From the NCBI RefSeq assembly GCF_030272615.1, contig NC_081410.1:139168849-139232848 (forward strand): DNA of 64,000 nucleotides, written 5' to 3'. Of this stretch, positions 21,077 through 31,735 are shown one piece after another. The position numbers and the translations under genes were made by a program. The stretch comes from Cryptomeria japonica. Its lineage: Eukaryota > Streptophyta > Pinopsida > Cupressales > Cupressaceae. The notes under the pieces were generated by a model. That model worked only from the letters and a program-made list of their open reading frames with translations, was not told where the DNA came from and did no database searches. Position 1 is the stretch's first letter. Each line of letters begins with the position of its first letter.

Positions 21077-22400
21077 TAGAAGAGCTTGAGTGTGTGGGTA
21101 GAGCGCCGAAGGAGGCAATCCACACCAGAACCTAGCCCATGAGATTGTTTATTTGATTCTTGTGATTAAAGCTTCTTGGTTGTAGGTTTGGTGTAGGTTC
21201 ACTCAGCTGCAAGTGGGTGGACATGAAGGTCTACCAGTGGGGGCCATAGGAGATGGTCCAAAGGGCCTGAGAAGGAGGTCCATTGTGTCAGCAAGAGTCT
21301 TGGGGAGAGAAGCAAGAGAGGACTCCCAGGTGAGGGACAAAAGTTGTTGGGTATTTGTAGCAGCTTGGAGGAGTGGACTTCAGATGAGAGATGCACCATT
21401 GGAATCAGCCAGTATAAACTCCATTGATAGGAGTCTTGATTGAAGCAAAATGTAGCAGAGGCATCATGTTACTCATTTCCAAGAGACTTGGAAATCTTTC
21501 AAGGCCATCATTTGAAATATAATTGATATTTTAAGGTCATTTATAATATATTTGAATCCATTTGGAATGATTTGTAAGGCTTGGAAGCCTAAAAATGTAA
21601 GCAAGTCCTGATTATGTCCTAGTTGTCCATATAGGCCCTTATAGGTCAAGATGGTCAAAATTGTATGAAAGGCCATGAGAAGGCTATCAAGTATGTAAAA
21701 GGTATGAAATAGATTACTTGGAAATGTTTAGGGGGTTTTTACAATTTGGAGAATCATTAGGAAAATTGGTATCAGAGCCCAGCAAAAGATCTAGGCTAGG
21801 AAAGTTGTTTATGTTGTGTTTGGTTGCAGGTGTTGGATCCACCTAATTGCAGAGGAACAGGTTGAGGAGAGAACCTAGTTGTGGTTGCCAAAAGACTTGG
21901 GAGAGAGGAAAAAGAGACTCCTAGGTGAGGCAAAGGAAGTGTGAGTTTGTGTGGATGCCTGAGGAACACCTTGAGCTACAACCATTGGATACTCCATGGA
22001 TGTGAGTAGTTGAGAGGATGATTACCTTTTTGAAGTTGGTAGTAGCAGCATGAGGATAATGAGAGAATGATGAAAGGAAGAGATAGAGATAAAGATGAAG
22101 ACAAAGACAAAGTTTCAGTCCAAGACACAAGATTTTCATGCAAGTTGTTTGCAAGGGACTTGGAAAGCTTTCAAGGTCGGTAGTATGGTACAGGAGCACC
22201 TAACCCAAACATACACCAGGAGGTTAAAGATCATGTCATGAATCATTTCACTCATATTTGAGTTTATATGGTCATTTTAATGTATTTTGAGTCATTTTGT
22301 GAAGCATTGTAAGACATTTGTTCAAGATGTGTATTTGAGTCCTAATATGGTCTAGGAGGTCACATTATGCAAATATGCCCATGGAAGGGTAAATAGGATG
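21065..22400. repeat. Diverged 0.7-kb tandem duplication in i3a, including the primer-binding site
   Basis: A second TGGTATCAGAGC is at 21767-21778, 702 bp after the first. Matching blocks follow in the same order in both copies: AGAGACTCCTAGGTGAGG (21922) against GAGGACTCCCAGGTGAGG (21317), and GACTTGGAAAGCTTTCAAGG (22149) against GACTTGGAAATCTTTCAAGG (21485). Confidence 0.7.
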
Positions 22401-23304
22401 TAAATTTTTTTTTTGAGTCCATCTAAATGTATTTCAAGTGCACAAGCAAAGATTAGGGGTCATATTTATCAAAATGTCAAAATTGTCAATTGTGTCAAAA
22501 ATGTTGTCAAGCACAAATTGCATTATAAAATTGCAAACCAAGAATGTAATTGGTCTTGGGTAGTTGTAACTACCATATGGATGTGTGGAGGTTATAAAAA
22601 CCATCATTTGGTCGAATCCAATGGGTGTGTGTAATATTGGAGGAAGGAAATGAATAATATTTGAAGTTTTTACACACTCCACATTGTTTTCTGGGTATTG
22701 CAGTCTGATCATTCATGTTTTTCTTTATGAAAAATCATTTGTATCCATTTAAAATGTATTTAATATGATAATGGCACGAGTTAAATTTTTTTTACCTTTG
22801 GTTTCATTTAATTTCAATAAGTTTGAAGCAAGTTGTGCAAGATTTGGTGAAAACTGTCAAAAAAACCCTCCAAATTGGGGTTTGTGGAGAGTTTCACTAA
22901 AATATTTTGATTTCACCATTGGAAATTGTTGTAACTTTGGTTTTTGATATAGGTTTGAACTATATTTCAAATTAATTCAGTTTCAATGTTATTGGTTAAG
23001 TATTTAATGAGATATTTGATGCCCTAGGCGGACTGGGTATGCACATTTCTTGTTTTTTCTGTAATAGTCAAAAATGTCTCGGTGCAGAGAGAATAAATTT
23101 CAAATGAACCGTTGGATTGTTTTTAATTTTTGATATGGTTTTATAAACCTAGTTTTATACAGCTTCACCGAAGCGATCTTCAAAATGTTTTCGGGTTCAA
23201 AAGTTATTAATAACTGAGTATGGGTATATCAGGCTGTCATTAACTGGGACAACATAATGCATTGTTTTGGTCTTGATTAATGTTTAAAGGTTTATAAAAT
23301 GATA

Positions 23305-23472
23305 TGATGGATTTGATATTGGATTGGTTGGTTGATATTAATATTGTTTTGGACTATAGAATGATTATTATGATCAGATTATGTCTCTAATACAAGTGAA
23401 GATGTTGTGTTGAGATTGGAACTCCATGTTGATTTGGGGTTCTTGAAGGGTTTTTCATGATGCTCTGCATCA
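23305..23472 (+). repeat. i3a 3' LTR (168 bp)
   Basis: It begins TGATGG and ends TTTTTCATGATGCTCTGCATCA, and is the same length as the 5' copy. The interior has diverged, which suggests an old insertion. No clear polypurine tract precedes it. Confidence 0.75.
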
Positions 23473-23631
23473 CCCCCCTAGGTCTAGCAGAACCTAAAGT
23501 TCAGGAGGATCAATTAGGGTCCTATGTTATGTTGTCCAAGACCTGAAGTGTTTCATTGATTGAGATTGGCTTTTCTCATAGATTGATTTGCAGGTGTACT
23601 TGGGTTAATCATTTTTGGTGAACAACAAAAA

Positions 23632-23649
23632 TGGCGACTCTATTGGGGA
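23632..23649 (+). promoter_or_regulatory. i3 primer-binding site, tRNA-Arg-like
   Basis: TGGCGACTCTATTGGGGA follows the LTR after four bases. TGG plus CGACTC is what the 3' end of a tRNA with acceptor GAGTCG-CCA would pair with, and TGGGGA fits its T arm. Plant tRNA-Arg has such an end. The tRNA assignment is inference from memory of the tRNA sequence. Confidence 0.7.
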
Positions 23650-24452
23650 AGTGGAGAGATGTAAAATTTTGTCAAATCAAATCCATGAGTCTGGCCATAT
23701 TCATTTGAGGAAAGAGTCATAAAATTTGTAAATCTGAAAGTATTTTTAGATCTGTTGTTATCTGCCTGGTAGTGATGTGTGAAGTCAATAATGTCTTCTT
23801 TTTGTCATAAGAGTCAATCCCTATCCAAGTGTTGAAGATTTGCTACCCTTTTATCTTTGTGTAAGTACAGATCTGTTCATGTTCTATAAGTGATTTCATA
23901 AATTCTCACAGCAGTGAGTGGCGACTCTGAAAGATCTTTGCACCAGTGTGCATTATTGTAAAAAATTTAAAAGATTTAGTGAAATTGCATCAAAGATTCA
24001 ACAGTTGCTTGGGGTTTTATGATTGTAGATCCCAAAGAATTTATTGTAGATATTTTCCTCCGTGAAGGAGGTGGCGACTTTGTATGAAGATCAGTGTATA
24101 ATGTTAGAAGATCTCAAAAAGATCTTATCGAATATCAGAGCAGTAGCAGTAGCAAATTTACTCTAGGTATTCCTCATTGTTGAGGTAGTTATTTGTTCTT
24201 ATTAGGTGAAAAAGTCACCATAAAAAGGAAAAGAAATTCATACTTCACATATTTCCTATTTTGAAAAGTTTCAGTTAAAGCATGGGTGAAGTATTTTGAA
24301 TAATAGAGAAGATAAACTCCAGCTGCAAATAAATTTTATTGGTTGAAAATAGTGAATGTATTCAGGCAAGATTGCAGCTAGTAATGGTTTGTTGCAGAAA
24401 TTTCTCTATTAAAGGTTATGTGCCATTTTGATTTGATGGCATACCTGGTTAC
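23650..24452 (+). other. i3 untranslated leader with repeated primer-site core
   Basis: No protein similarity is visible. TGGCGACT recurs at 23919 and 24072, so the core of the primer-binding site is present three times in 450 bp. No gene is supported in this stretch. Confidence 0.6.
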
Positions 24453-24737
24453 CCGAATCAGATTCCAAGTGACACTAGGAAGCATTTACCATTGTTTAAT
24501 GGGGACCAGTTACAATCAACAAGAATGCATGTGCAAAACTTTATTGATTTAATGAATGACTATGAAATCTATCATGAGGATGTTTGCATGAAGTTGTTTG
24601 TGCAGAGCTTGAAAGGGGATGCCAGGATTTGGTTCTTGTTTTTGCAAGAAGCTTCTATTCCCTCGTAGGAAGAATAAGTTGCATCTTTTCTTGGGCAATT
24701 TGCTAAGAGAATAAACTTTAATGATGCACTGAGGAAA

Positions 24738-26432
24738 TTGATGGAGATCAGAATTAAGGAAGGTGAGTTAGTGTCGACCTTCAATGTCAAATTTTCTAAA
24801 GCATTGGCTAAGATCCCACAAGAGTATAAACTAAATGACGAAATGTCTTTAGCAATTTATTTGGATGACTTTGGAAGTAAGATGAGTTACAGGTTGAGGG
24901 ATAAAGAGCCAAATACATTGCATCAGGCATTTGTGATAGCCATGGACATAGAGAAAAATTTAAAATATGGCATTCCTAAAAGACTTGTATCTACTGGTGT
25001 CTGCTGTCATAGTGTTTGTAATGCTGCAGCTAAGTGTGAAGTGAAAAGTAATATTCAGAGCTTTGGTGTTCATACTTGTGTTGGCAACCACGATAATTTA
25101 ATTCCCTTTAAAAATCAGAGTTGTTTGGTGCAAACAATGGTTGATCCTCACTTAGATATTGATAATGTCAATTGTGTTGAGGATGAAGTAAAAGTATTTT
25201 CAGATTTCACTTCAGATTCCACTTCTTATAATCATGTTGATGATCTTTCTAATTTGAAAGTTATGCACAAAGTTAATTCAGAAAATCTCAATGGTACACA
25301 TCATTGCAATGAAAATATAGCACACATTGATGAACAAATTTTTAAAGAATGTCACATGGAACAACAAAGTGCAATGCAATTCCAGAAGATTGAAGAACTT
25401 AGGAAAACTCTTGAAGTTGTGGACAAGAAGGTTCAAATGTTGGAGAGCCTTAGAGTTATTGATAAAGACCTTCTGCAATATGGTGAAGAGGATTCTCCAA
25501 AAAAGGACTGTGAACTGAATGCTTATACATTTGATGAACAACATGCTGTAATAGATGGTTTTATGACAAAAAATTTAAGTGAACATGCTGGATATTCACC
25601 AGATGAATTAAATGGTAGTAGTATTCATCTTTGTTCTTTGATTGGTGATGAGGGTTCTATTGGTAAAAGGGATCAATTGTGGCAAGATAAGTATGACTAT
25701 CTTGATTCTCAAAATGATGGTCATAGGATGAAATTTTGTGGTTGGGAAACATGGAACACTGAGGATAGTACCAGCCAAGTTTCATTTTCTTCTTTGTCCG
25801 ATGAAGATGATTATGATGATAGAATGGATAGTATCGTTAGCAATTTTTCTAATGTTTTTTTTAATGTTGATATAGATATGGACCAATCACTTCATTGTAA
25901 TAATGTTCATAAGGAGATTCTTTATTTGGTTTCTAACCCTTTGTATGAAGAAATAATTGATCAGCCAGATGTTGTAAATGATGAACCAGTCCATGATGCT
26001 GATACCATTCCATGCAATAGTGACATGTGTCAGGATGGATATTTTTGTAATGGGTTTCTTGCTAGTGTGTTTCAACCCCATCTTAGAGTTTTTCATGCAA
26101 AGATGAGTGAATGTGCAAATCTTACTTTAGATTATATGCTTGAGCTAGAGGTATGTTCAATTTTTCAAGAGTGGGATGTTAAAGATGCTGATTTATTTCA
26201 CTTAGTAGATGATGAAAAGAATGGTTACGTTTCAGTGGTTGATCATGAAAGTAAGGTTCAAAATTGTGTTCATGATGAGTATGCATATAATGCTGATTGG
26301 AAAAGAATGCTGAAAGATGTGTGTCATAATAGAAACATTTCTTTGATGATCAGTGTTTGCTTCAGATTGTTTACATTATTAAGTGATGAGAATCAAATTT
26401 TTGATAAGGGAAAGAGTTGGTTTCAACTTTAG
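24738..26432 (+). CDS. i3 gag with long unknown C-terminal extension
   Basis: The first 80 residues are the end of a retrotransposon gag domain: LRKLMEIRIKEGELVSTFNVKFSKALAKIP, then DEMSLAIYLDDFGSKMSYRLRDKEPNTLHQAFVIAMDIEKN. The domain begins upstream at about 24470 (KHLPLFNGDQ, FVQSLKGDARIWF) in the same frame, with TAG and TAA stops near 24667-24680, so this ATG is probably not the ancestral start. The remaining 480 residues are acidic, with scattered Cys and His, and I do not recognise them. They contain no protease or zinc-knuckle motif. An open frame of 564 codons stands out in so decayed a region. Confidence 0.7.
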   Translation: MMEIRIKEGELVSTFNVKFSKALAKIPQEYKLNDEMSLAIYLDDFGSKMSYRLRDKEPNTLHQAFVIAMDIEKNLKYGIPKRLVSTGVCCHSVCNAAAKCEVKSNIQSFGVHTCVGNHDNLIPFKNQSCLVQTMVDPHLDIDNVNCVEDEVKVFSDFTSDSTSYNHVDDLSNLKVMHKVNSENLNGTHHCNENIAHIDEQIFKECHMEQQSAMQFQKIEELRKTLEVVDKKVQMLESLRVIDKDLLQYGEEDSPKKDCELNAYTFDEQHAVIDGFMTKNLSEHAGYSPDELNGSSIHLCSLIGDEGSIGKRDQLWQDKYDYLDSQNDGHRMKFCGWETWNTEDSTSQVSFSSLSDEDDYDDRMDSIVSNFSNVFFNVDIDMDQSLHCNNVHKEILYLVSNPLYEEIIDQPDVVNDEPVHDADTIPCNSDMCQDGYFCNGFLASVFQPHLRVFHAKMSECANLTLDYMLELEVCSIFQEWDVKDADLFHLVDDEKNGYVSVVDHESKVQNCVHDEYAYNADWKRMLKDVCHNRNISLMISVCFRLFTLLSDENQIFDKGKSWFQL

Positions 26433-26648
26433 TGGTTGGGAGACATTTTATAAATAAGTTGTATATTTTGTATAGTTGCTTTGTTTCAGTTGTGTGGTTT
26501 TCAATAAAGTGCCCTGCTGCTTGGGTAAAATAAGGAGCCCTGTTTTTGAGAAGAGAAGAGGAGTGATTCGTTTTTGGGTGGTCTGCTTAACCATAAATTT
26601 TGAATTCTTGTGTTGATCTTGCAATCAACCATCCCTAGTCAGAGCCAC
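26433..26648 (+). other. i3 3' untranslated stretch
   Basis: About 215 bp lie between the gag stop and the 3' LTR. The bases next to the LTR (CCTAGTCAGAGCCAC) are not purine-rich, so a normal polypurine tract is not visible. Confidence 0.6.
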
Positions 26649-29600
26649 TGTTGGGACTCATTAAAATTTGAGTCAAGTTTAGAGGCCCATTTCAAAATTT
26701 TGCTCTACATTTCCAAATGATCATAAAATGAGTCAGTTTGAATGGCCTAGTTAAAGAGAGGGTAAAATGGAGCCAATTGTTTTTCAAAGGGTAAGGTTTT
26801 GGAAACTTGTTGTACAGATTTCATTTGACCTATGAAGTGTTGCAACTTTCAGATTTCAATTTGGATCAGTTTATCAGGTACCCATTTCAAGGGGTGAGCT
26901 GAAAGTGTATGTTAGGTACATATGCAGATGTTATTAAGTAGCCTATTTTGAGCTCCTATATCTTTTTCCCTATTGATTGTCATATTGAAATTCAAAATGG
27001 ATTGAAATCTATGCATAAATGTGAGCCTCCGTGCAAAATTTCAAGTCTTTGTGAATCCATTTGCTCAGTTTACCAAGCTCTATCTGTTTGTAGTTTGTAT
27101 GTTTTGACAAGTCCCTATTTCAGCACCTAGTTGAAGCCCTGTTTTGCATAAGTGTAAAAGTTGCCTCCGTAAGTGTCATGCCAGAATGTTTGTCCAGGCT
27201 ATTATTGGTATAAATGAAAATTTATGTTTCCAGTTTCAATCTCCTACCAATCCATTTGATTGGTTTTCAAAAGGGTTTCTTAGGCCATCTGTTTCAGTGA
27301 TCCATACTTTCATTGCTGCATCAGTTAAAGTAACCATTTTCATGAGCGCACCATTTGCACCCAGTCATCTTCTCAATCAAACTAAGTATTCTAAATTTTT
27401 ATATGTACTTCAAGGTACCTATGTCTCAAATTTGAGGGTCTACGGAGTTCGTTTGATATTTTAAAGAAAGGCATCATGAGTTGCCTACGCATTGATTTCA
27501 TCAGGTCCGCAGTGTTGACAAAGCCAGTTGGTCATTTTTGACGATTAATATCTCTTCACTCAGGATTCATCTTGAAAAACCATTTAGTGGAGTTCATGCT
27601 TGTATATCAGAGTACACGCCTATCTGATGGTGAGGTCCAGAAAGGTGTTTTGACCAGTTTGAAAATTACGTCTTCGCGATTAAATGCGAAAATGTGGCGC
27701 AAGTGCCTGAAAGTTGCAAAACTCAGTTTGATGATCTGAAAATGGTGCTGTTCGATTCTAGAGGTAAGTTTAAGGTTCTTGAGGTATCTTAAAGGTCATT
27801 TGCATGAAAATGATTTTTTTTTTAGTCAGACCCACTTTGGGGCCCGACCTGGCTCACGCTCATGGATTGATTTTATTGGCGACTTGGTTCATTGAGAGAA
27901 TTTCAAAATATTTAAATGGTTGTTCATTGGTAAATGAAGTGTCCAAGGTAGTCTTCAATATCTATTGATCCATTCTTCTTTTATATGCCACTTGTGGATG
28001 ATGGATTAAATTGTCTCAGTATAAACAAGAATTTGGCAACTGTTATTACGGTTTTGCAATCCCTCATAGATAATCTTTTTCAGTGCACATGGTGTTTCAG
28101 TTCTGATCAACTTTCATATCTCTATCTATGGTATTTGGGAGAAAAGAGTTTGTGATAGATCCAGTACAAATTACAAACGAGTTGCAAGAAATGAGAGTAA
28201 ATAGGATTGATATAGAGGTATGGATGCACCATCACTCACTCCCTAAAGATCTTAGAGATCATGTTCGAATGCAAATGGCTTTCAAACCAGAGGTGTTGAT
28301 GAAGAGTAGTAAATTCAAAGCTTTCCAAAACATCCCAGGCATGACATCAAGCGACATCTCTGTTTAGACTTATTCAAGCGGGTACATTGGTTCAAGAATG
28401 TGGATGATCTTTTTTTTTTTTTTGGATGCAATGTGTAAGCATTTTAAGACATGCCTTTATACTGAAGATACATATATTGCAAGAGAAGGAGAACCTATGG
28501 GTGAAATTATTTGTATTATTTGAGGCCATGAAGAGATCCATGAAAAATGAAGAGAGGCAATAGAAAACATTAGGCAAATGCAGATTGGTAGTTCAGGTGG
28601 TATGGTGGTAAGGTTAGCTTCCCTCCTTCAGCAAGAATATCCATGCCTTTGTTAAACCCTCCTTGCTATGCGTAACATAGGTAAAAGGCATTGAAACCCT
28701 TCAGCATTAAGCAAATGGCAGTTAATATTCCTCTCTGTATGGTCCTTGTCTCCTGTGTGGTTTATGGATTATGGTGTTGGGTAGCATGCAGAATTTTCTA
28801 AGTCAACGAAGTTACCAGTATCCTCCCTCTTCGTGGCTAGTAAAAGGGTGAATCTAGAAATTTTTAAGCAAATGGTTCCCTCAAACTTCCTCACGAGCCT
28901 CCCTATTTCCCTGCTAGGGGCTACGTGGGTCTTTGAGTTGAAAATCATGACAAAAGCTCCCACGCATGATTTAGAAACCTAAAAACCAATGCAAATGGCA
29001 GGTGTGAAGTTCTGTGTGGGGTTTTCTAAGGTCTCCCAGCAACTACATCCCTATGCATGGTGGAGGAGAGGTAATGTGAGACCACAACAAAGTTTTAAGC
29101 AATGCAAATATTTTAGAAACTCTAAAGCAAAATACAAACAGGTCCTCCACCCTGCTATGCGTGGATTTTCTAAGCAAATGCAATTTGTAGCAATCTTACT
29201 CTGTCGTGAGCTACAAGGAGGAGATGTCACGTGGTTTGAATTTGCAAAAAATTCCAAACAAATGCAAATGGTATGTGGAATAGCAGTAGTGAACGACATT
29301 TGAGCAGTAAGAAAGTTTTAGACCAACGGCGCCATTAAAACTCAAGGGAAAAGATTAGAACATGTAGTTCCCTAGTATTACACATTATCCCACATTCACT
29401 GGGAAATGAATATTTGTGGTATTTATAATTAAAACTCCACTCTACCGTAATGTGAAAACCTCAAAGGATTTCGATGAATGGTGTCGGTTGGGCACCCAAG
29501 TGGACCACATGCACATGGGTGCACTTCCTGAGGCGACCAAGGAGGTTTAATGGCGACTAGGTGAACCCCACGCAGACATGAATCCCGAGGCAGGTGAGTT

Positions 29601-31220
29601 TTGTAGAGATCAGATGGATTAACAAGTGAGCAAGTTTTAGGAGATCTATGGTGCTCGCTAATTCACGAAGGGGTGATGCTCAAGAGTTAAGCTTCACGAA
29701 ATAGCGAAAAGCACATGTGAAAAACCAAGGTTAAAGACCCTGTAGGTTCAAGATGATCCGACGGTGGACATGACTTCATGAGCTCGAATATGCAAGCTCG
29801 TTAGCCATCATGAATTAATGAAAGATAGGTGGCAAGTCCAGATGGAGGTCCAGCTCGTAGGTCCTATCCAGTGGCGCTGAGGTGGTGATGATGTGGTGTT
29901 CAGATGGCAGTCTAGTGGCGCATAGGTGGTGGTGACCAGGCAGTCTAGGTGGCAAATCAGTGAGGTGTCACCTAGTGGACCCTATCAATGAATCAGAGAC
30001 CGCCACGTGGTAGGGCATCAGGCCAAAAAAGGGTGAAAAATCAGAGTTAAATATATAGTTGAAACTATATAAAAAATTGAAAAATTTAAATGATTGTGCA
30101 CACATGAAGAATTAATTCACTCAAAGGCTCATTTTTGCCCAAAATATCAAGTATTGTATGTCATCGAAAAGCTCTCAAGATGAGGGATGCATTTATGAAG
30201 TTTGTTTCAATAGATATGGGATATTTTGAGATTATTTTCCATGGGAAGAAAGGAGATATTTTTGCAATTAAGGAAAAAGAAGACAATTGGCAAATTCTGA
30301 TGAGATCTAATCTTTTTCCCTCTTTATTCCAATTTCTTCCCCATTTTTAGGGTTCTAGAATTATGTGAGAGTGGCTCCAATTTTCATGGCTTCTAGTTCT
30401 GAACTTCTTGATTCAAATTTGTAAAATTCTTTGGTTTGTTTCAAGGTACAGAGATTACATTGCAGGATGACAGATTATTTTTTCTAGTTGTAGATCTTAC
30501 TTGTGTCAGGCGCGAGTAAATTCCCACATTATTGTCTTTGTGTATGTATTTCATTATTATGAATTGAATCCTTAAGGAGGATGAAATTTGTCAATTTCAA
30601 GGAGATTGTGTGATTGTTCATGGGTATCCTTCAATGAAGGTTTTAAACTTTGTAATTAGTCATGAATAATGGAATGTATCCCAGATCTGATAATTTTGTG
30701 AATAAATTGAGTAATGCATTAGTATAAGGTATTAGTGTGGGAATATTGTTTAAGGAGAACCAATTTGTGACTAGGATACATATTTGCAATTCTTTGTGTG
30801 ACTCTATTGCCCAATGAATAAGGCATTGGTCTTTGAAAGATTTGGGGATAGTTTAAAATTCAAATTTAAAGATAAATCTATTTCCCTTTATGTTTAGGGG
30901 TTTGTGTTCTATTCTTTCCAAGCTCTATTTCATCCCATTGTTTGTACAGATTTAGCCAATCTATAGTGTTTCCTAACTTGTTGAGCTTGTGAAATGATCT
31001 ATTTGCCTATTGTTTGATGCAGTCATAAGTATGTAATGAGTCAATTTCATGCATCAAAAGGGTGTCCCCCCTAGGTCTAGCAGAACCTGAAGTGCAGTAG
31101 GATCAATTAGGGCCCTATGTTATGTTTTCCAAGCCCTGAAGTGTTTCATTGATTGAGATTGGTTTTTCTCATAGATTGATTTGCAGGTGTACTTGGGTTA
31201 ATCATTTTTGATGAACAACA
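26649..31220 (+). repeat. i3 3' LTR (4572 bp)
   Basis: This is an uninterrupted copy of the i3 LTR. It contains the tRNA-like relic at 30800-30872, the TATA box at 30066-30074 and the degraded repeat block at about 28565-29300. It lacks i3a, so i3a arrived after i3 integrated or was present only in the 5' copy. Confidence 0.95.
30800..30872 (+). pseudogene. tRNA-Arg-like relic in the i3 3' LTR
   Basis: This is the counterpart of 20623-20695, with the same D-arm and anticodon-arm words (GCCCAATGAATAAGG, GGTCTTTGAAAG) and a more degraded B box (AAATTCAAATT). Presence in both LTRs shows the segment was in the LTR before insertion. Confidence 0.5.
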
Positions 31221-31225
31221 GACAT

Positions 31226-31309
31226 TTTTACTTAACCATTGTTGCAGACTACCTTTGAGTACCTCAGAGGTAAATTAGGGCTCAAACCCATAGTCAAGAA
31301 AAACTAGGA
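31226..31309 (+). pseudogene. Copia element A: last residues of RNase H
   Basis: The frame continues from 16470 across the GACAT duplication. After FT and an in-frame TAA the peptide reads PLLQTTFEYLRGKLGL, which matches the usual Copia C-terminus (DIFTKPL...FEYLRGKLGL). A stop follows LKPIVKKN. This short piece is the proof that i3 lies inside element A. Confidence 0.85.
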
Positions 31310-31735
31310 TGCAAGAGATGCATCAATATAGTGGACTTAATGAATATTTTTCACTCTGGATGGATGAAAAGGTGGCTACTCCATAGGGGGAGCAACTTAG
31401 ATGAGTTTACAAACATGTTGAAGACAACAACAACAAATTTGTTGACCGGCAATGCTTATGCACCTTTGGCATTGCTGTCAAAGGTGGAGAAGAAATATAT
31501 TAGCCTAAGGGGGAGTAGAAATATATTAGACAAATGAGATGAACTGTAAGAGAAAGGAGGAGAAGTAAGATGATCTGATAGAGAATAAATTAAGCAGGTG
31601 AAGGAGTGATACTGACAGATAATGTAAAATAGAAGAGTAAACTGCAGTAGAGAAGTTCTAGATCTGAGAAACATGATTTCAGTTGAATATGTTGGTGTTT
31701 ATATTGGTGTTTCCATCAATGCTAAAGGGGGAGAA
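31310..31735 (+). other. Copia element A 3' untranslated region and polypurine tract
   Basis: AAAGGGGGAGAA at about 31724-31735 is the polypurine tract directly before the 3' LTR. Two similar tracts, TAGGGGGAGC (about 31384) and AAGGGGGAGT (about 31506), lie upstream. The sequence before the tract, with CCATCAATGCTAAAGGGGGA, closely resembles the same position in element C. Confidence 0.8.

Larger units (their letters stand above)
20894..23472 (+). mobile_element. i3a: small non-coding LTR element inside the i3 5' LTR
   Basis: It starts TGATGGGGCA and ends CTCTGCATCA. CCCCC lies at 20889-20893 and 23473-23477, and the uninterrupted 3' LTR of i3 has six Cs at this point, as expected for a 5-bp duplication. 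Terminal repeats of 168 bp each (20894-21061 and 23305-23472) share both ends but have diverged in the middle. A canonical initiator-Met primer-binding site follows the 5' repeat. It has no recognisable coding region. It resembles a miniature terminal-repeat element, although at 2.58 kb it is longer than typical ones. Confidence 0.85.
16471..23627 (+). repeat. i3 5' LTR, split by i3a
   Basis: The pieces 16471-20893 and 23473-23627 together match the 3' LTR from end to end. Point differences from the 3' LTR are often CG against TG or CA. Several small open frames occur in both LTRs (16882-17187, 17902-18186, 18474-19079 on the reverse strand) but resemble no protein I know. The LTR is mostly AT-rich, with a GC-richer part at about 19270-19850. 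Confidence 0.95.
16471..31220 (+). mobile_element. i3: large LTR retrotransposon with 4.57-kb LTRs and gag only
   Basis: Termini are TGTTGGGACTC and GAACAACA, with TGTTG/CAACA as inverted ends. The 5-bp duplication GACAT is at 16466-16470 and 31221-31225, and removing i3 restores the RNase H frame of Copia A (QLVDI to FT). The 5' LTR is 16471-23627, or about 4573 bp after subtracting i3a and its duplication; the 3' LTR is 26649-31220, 4572 bp. The 3.0-kb interior carries a primer-binding site and a gag-like frame but no protease or pol. This matches the idea of a large non-autonomous retrotransposon derivative. Confidence 0.95.
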
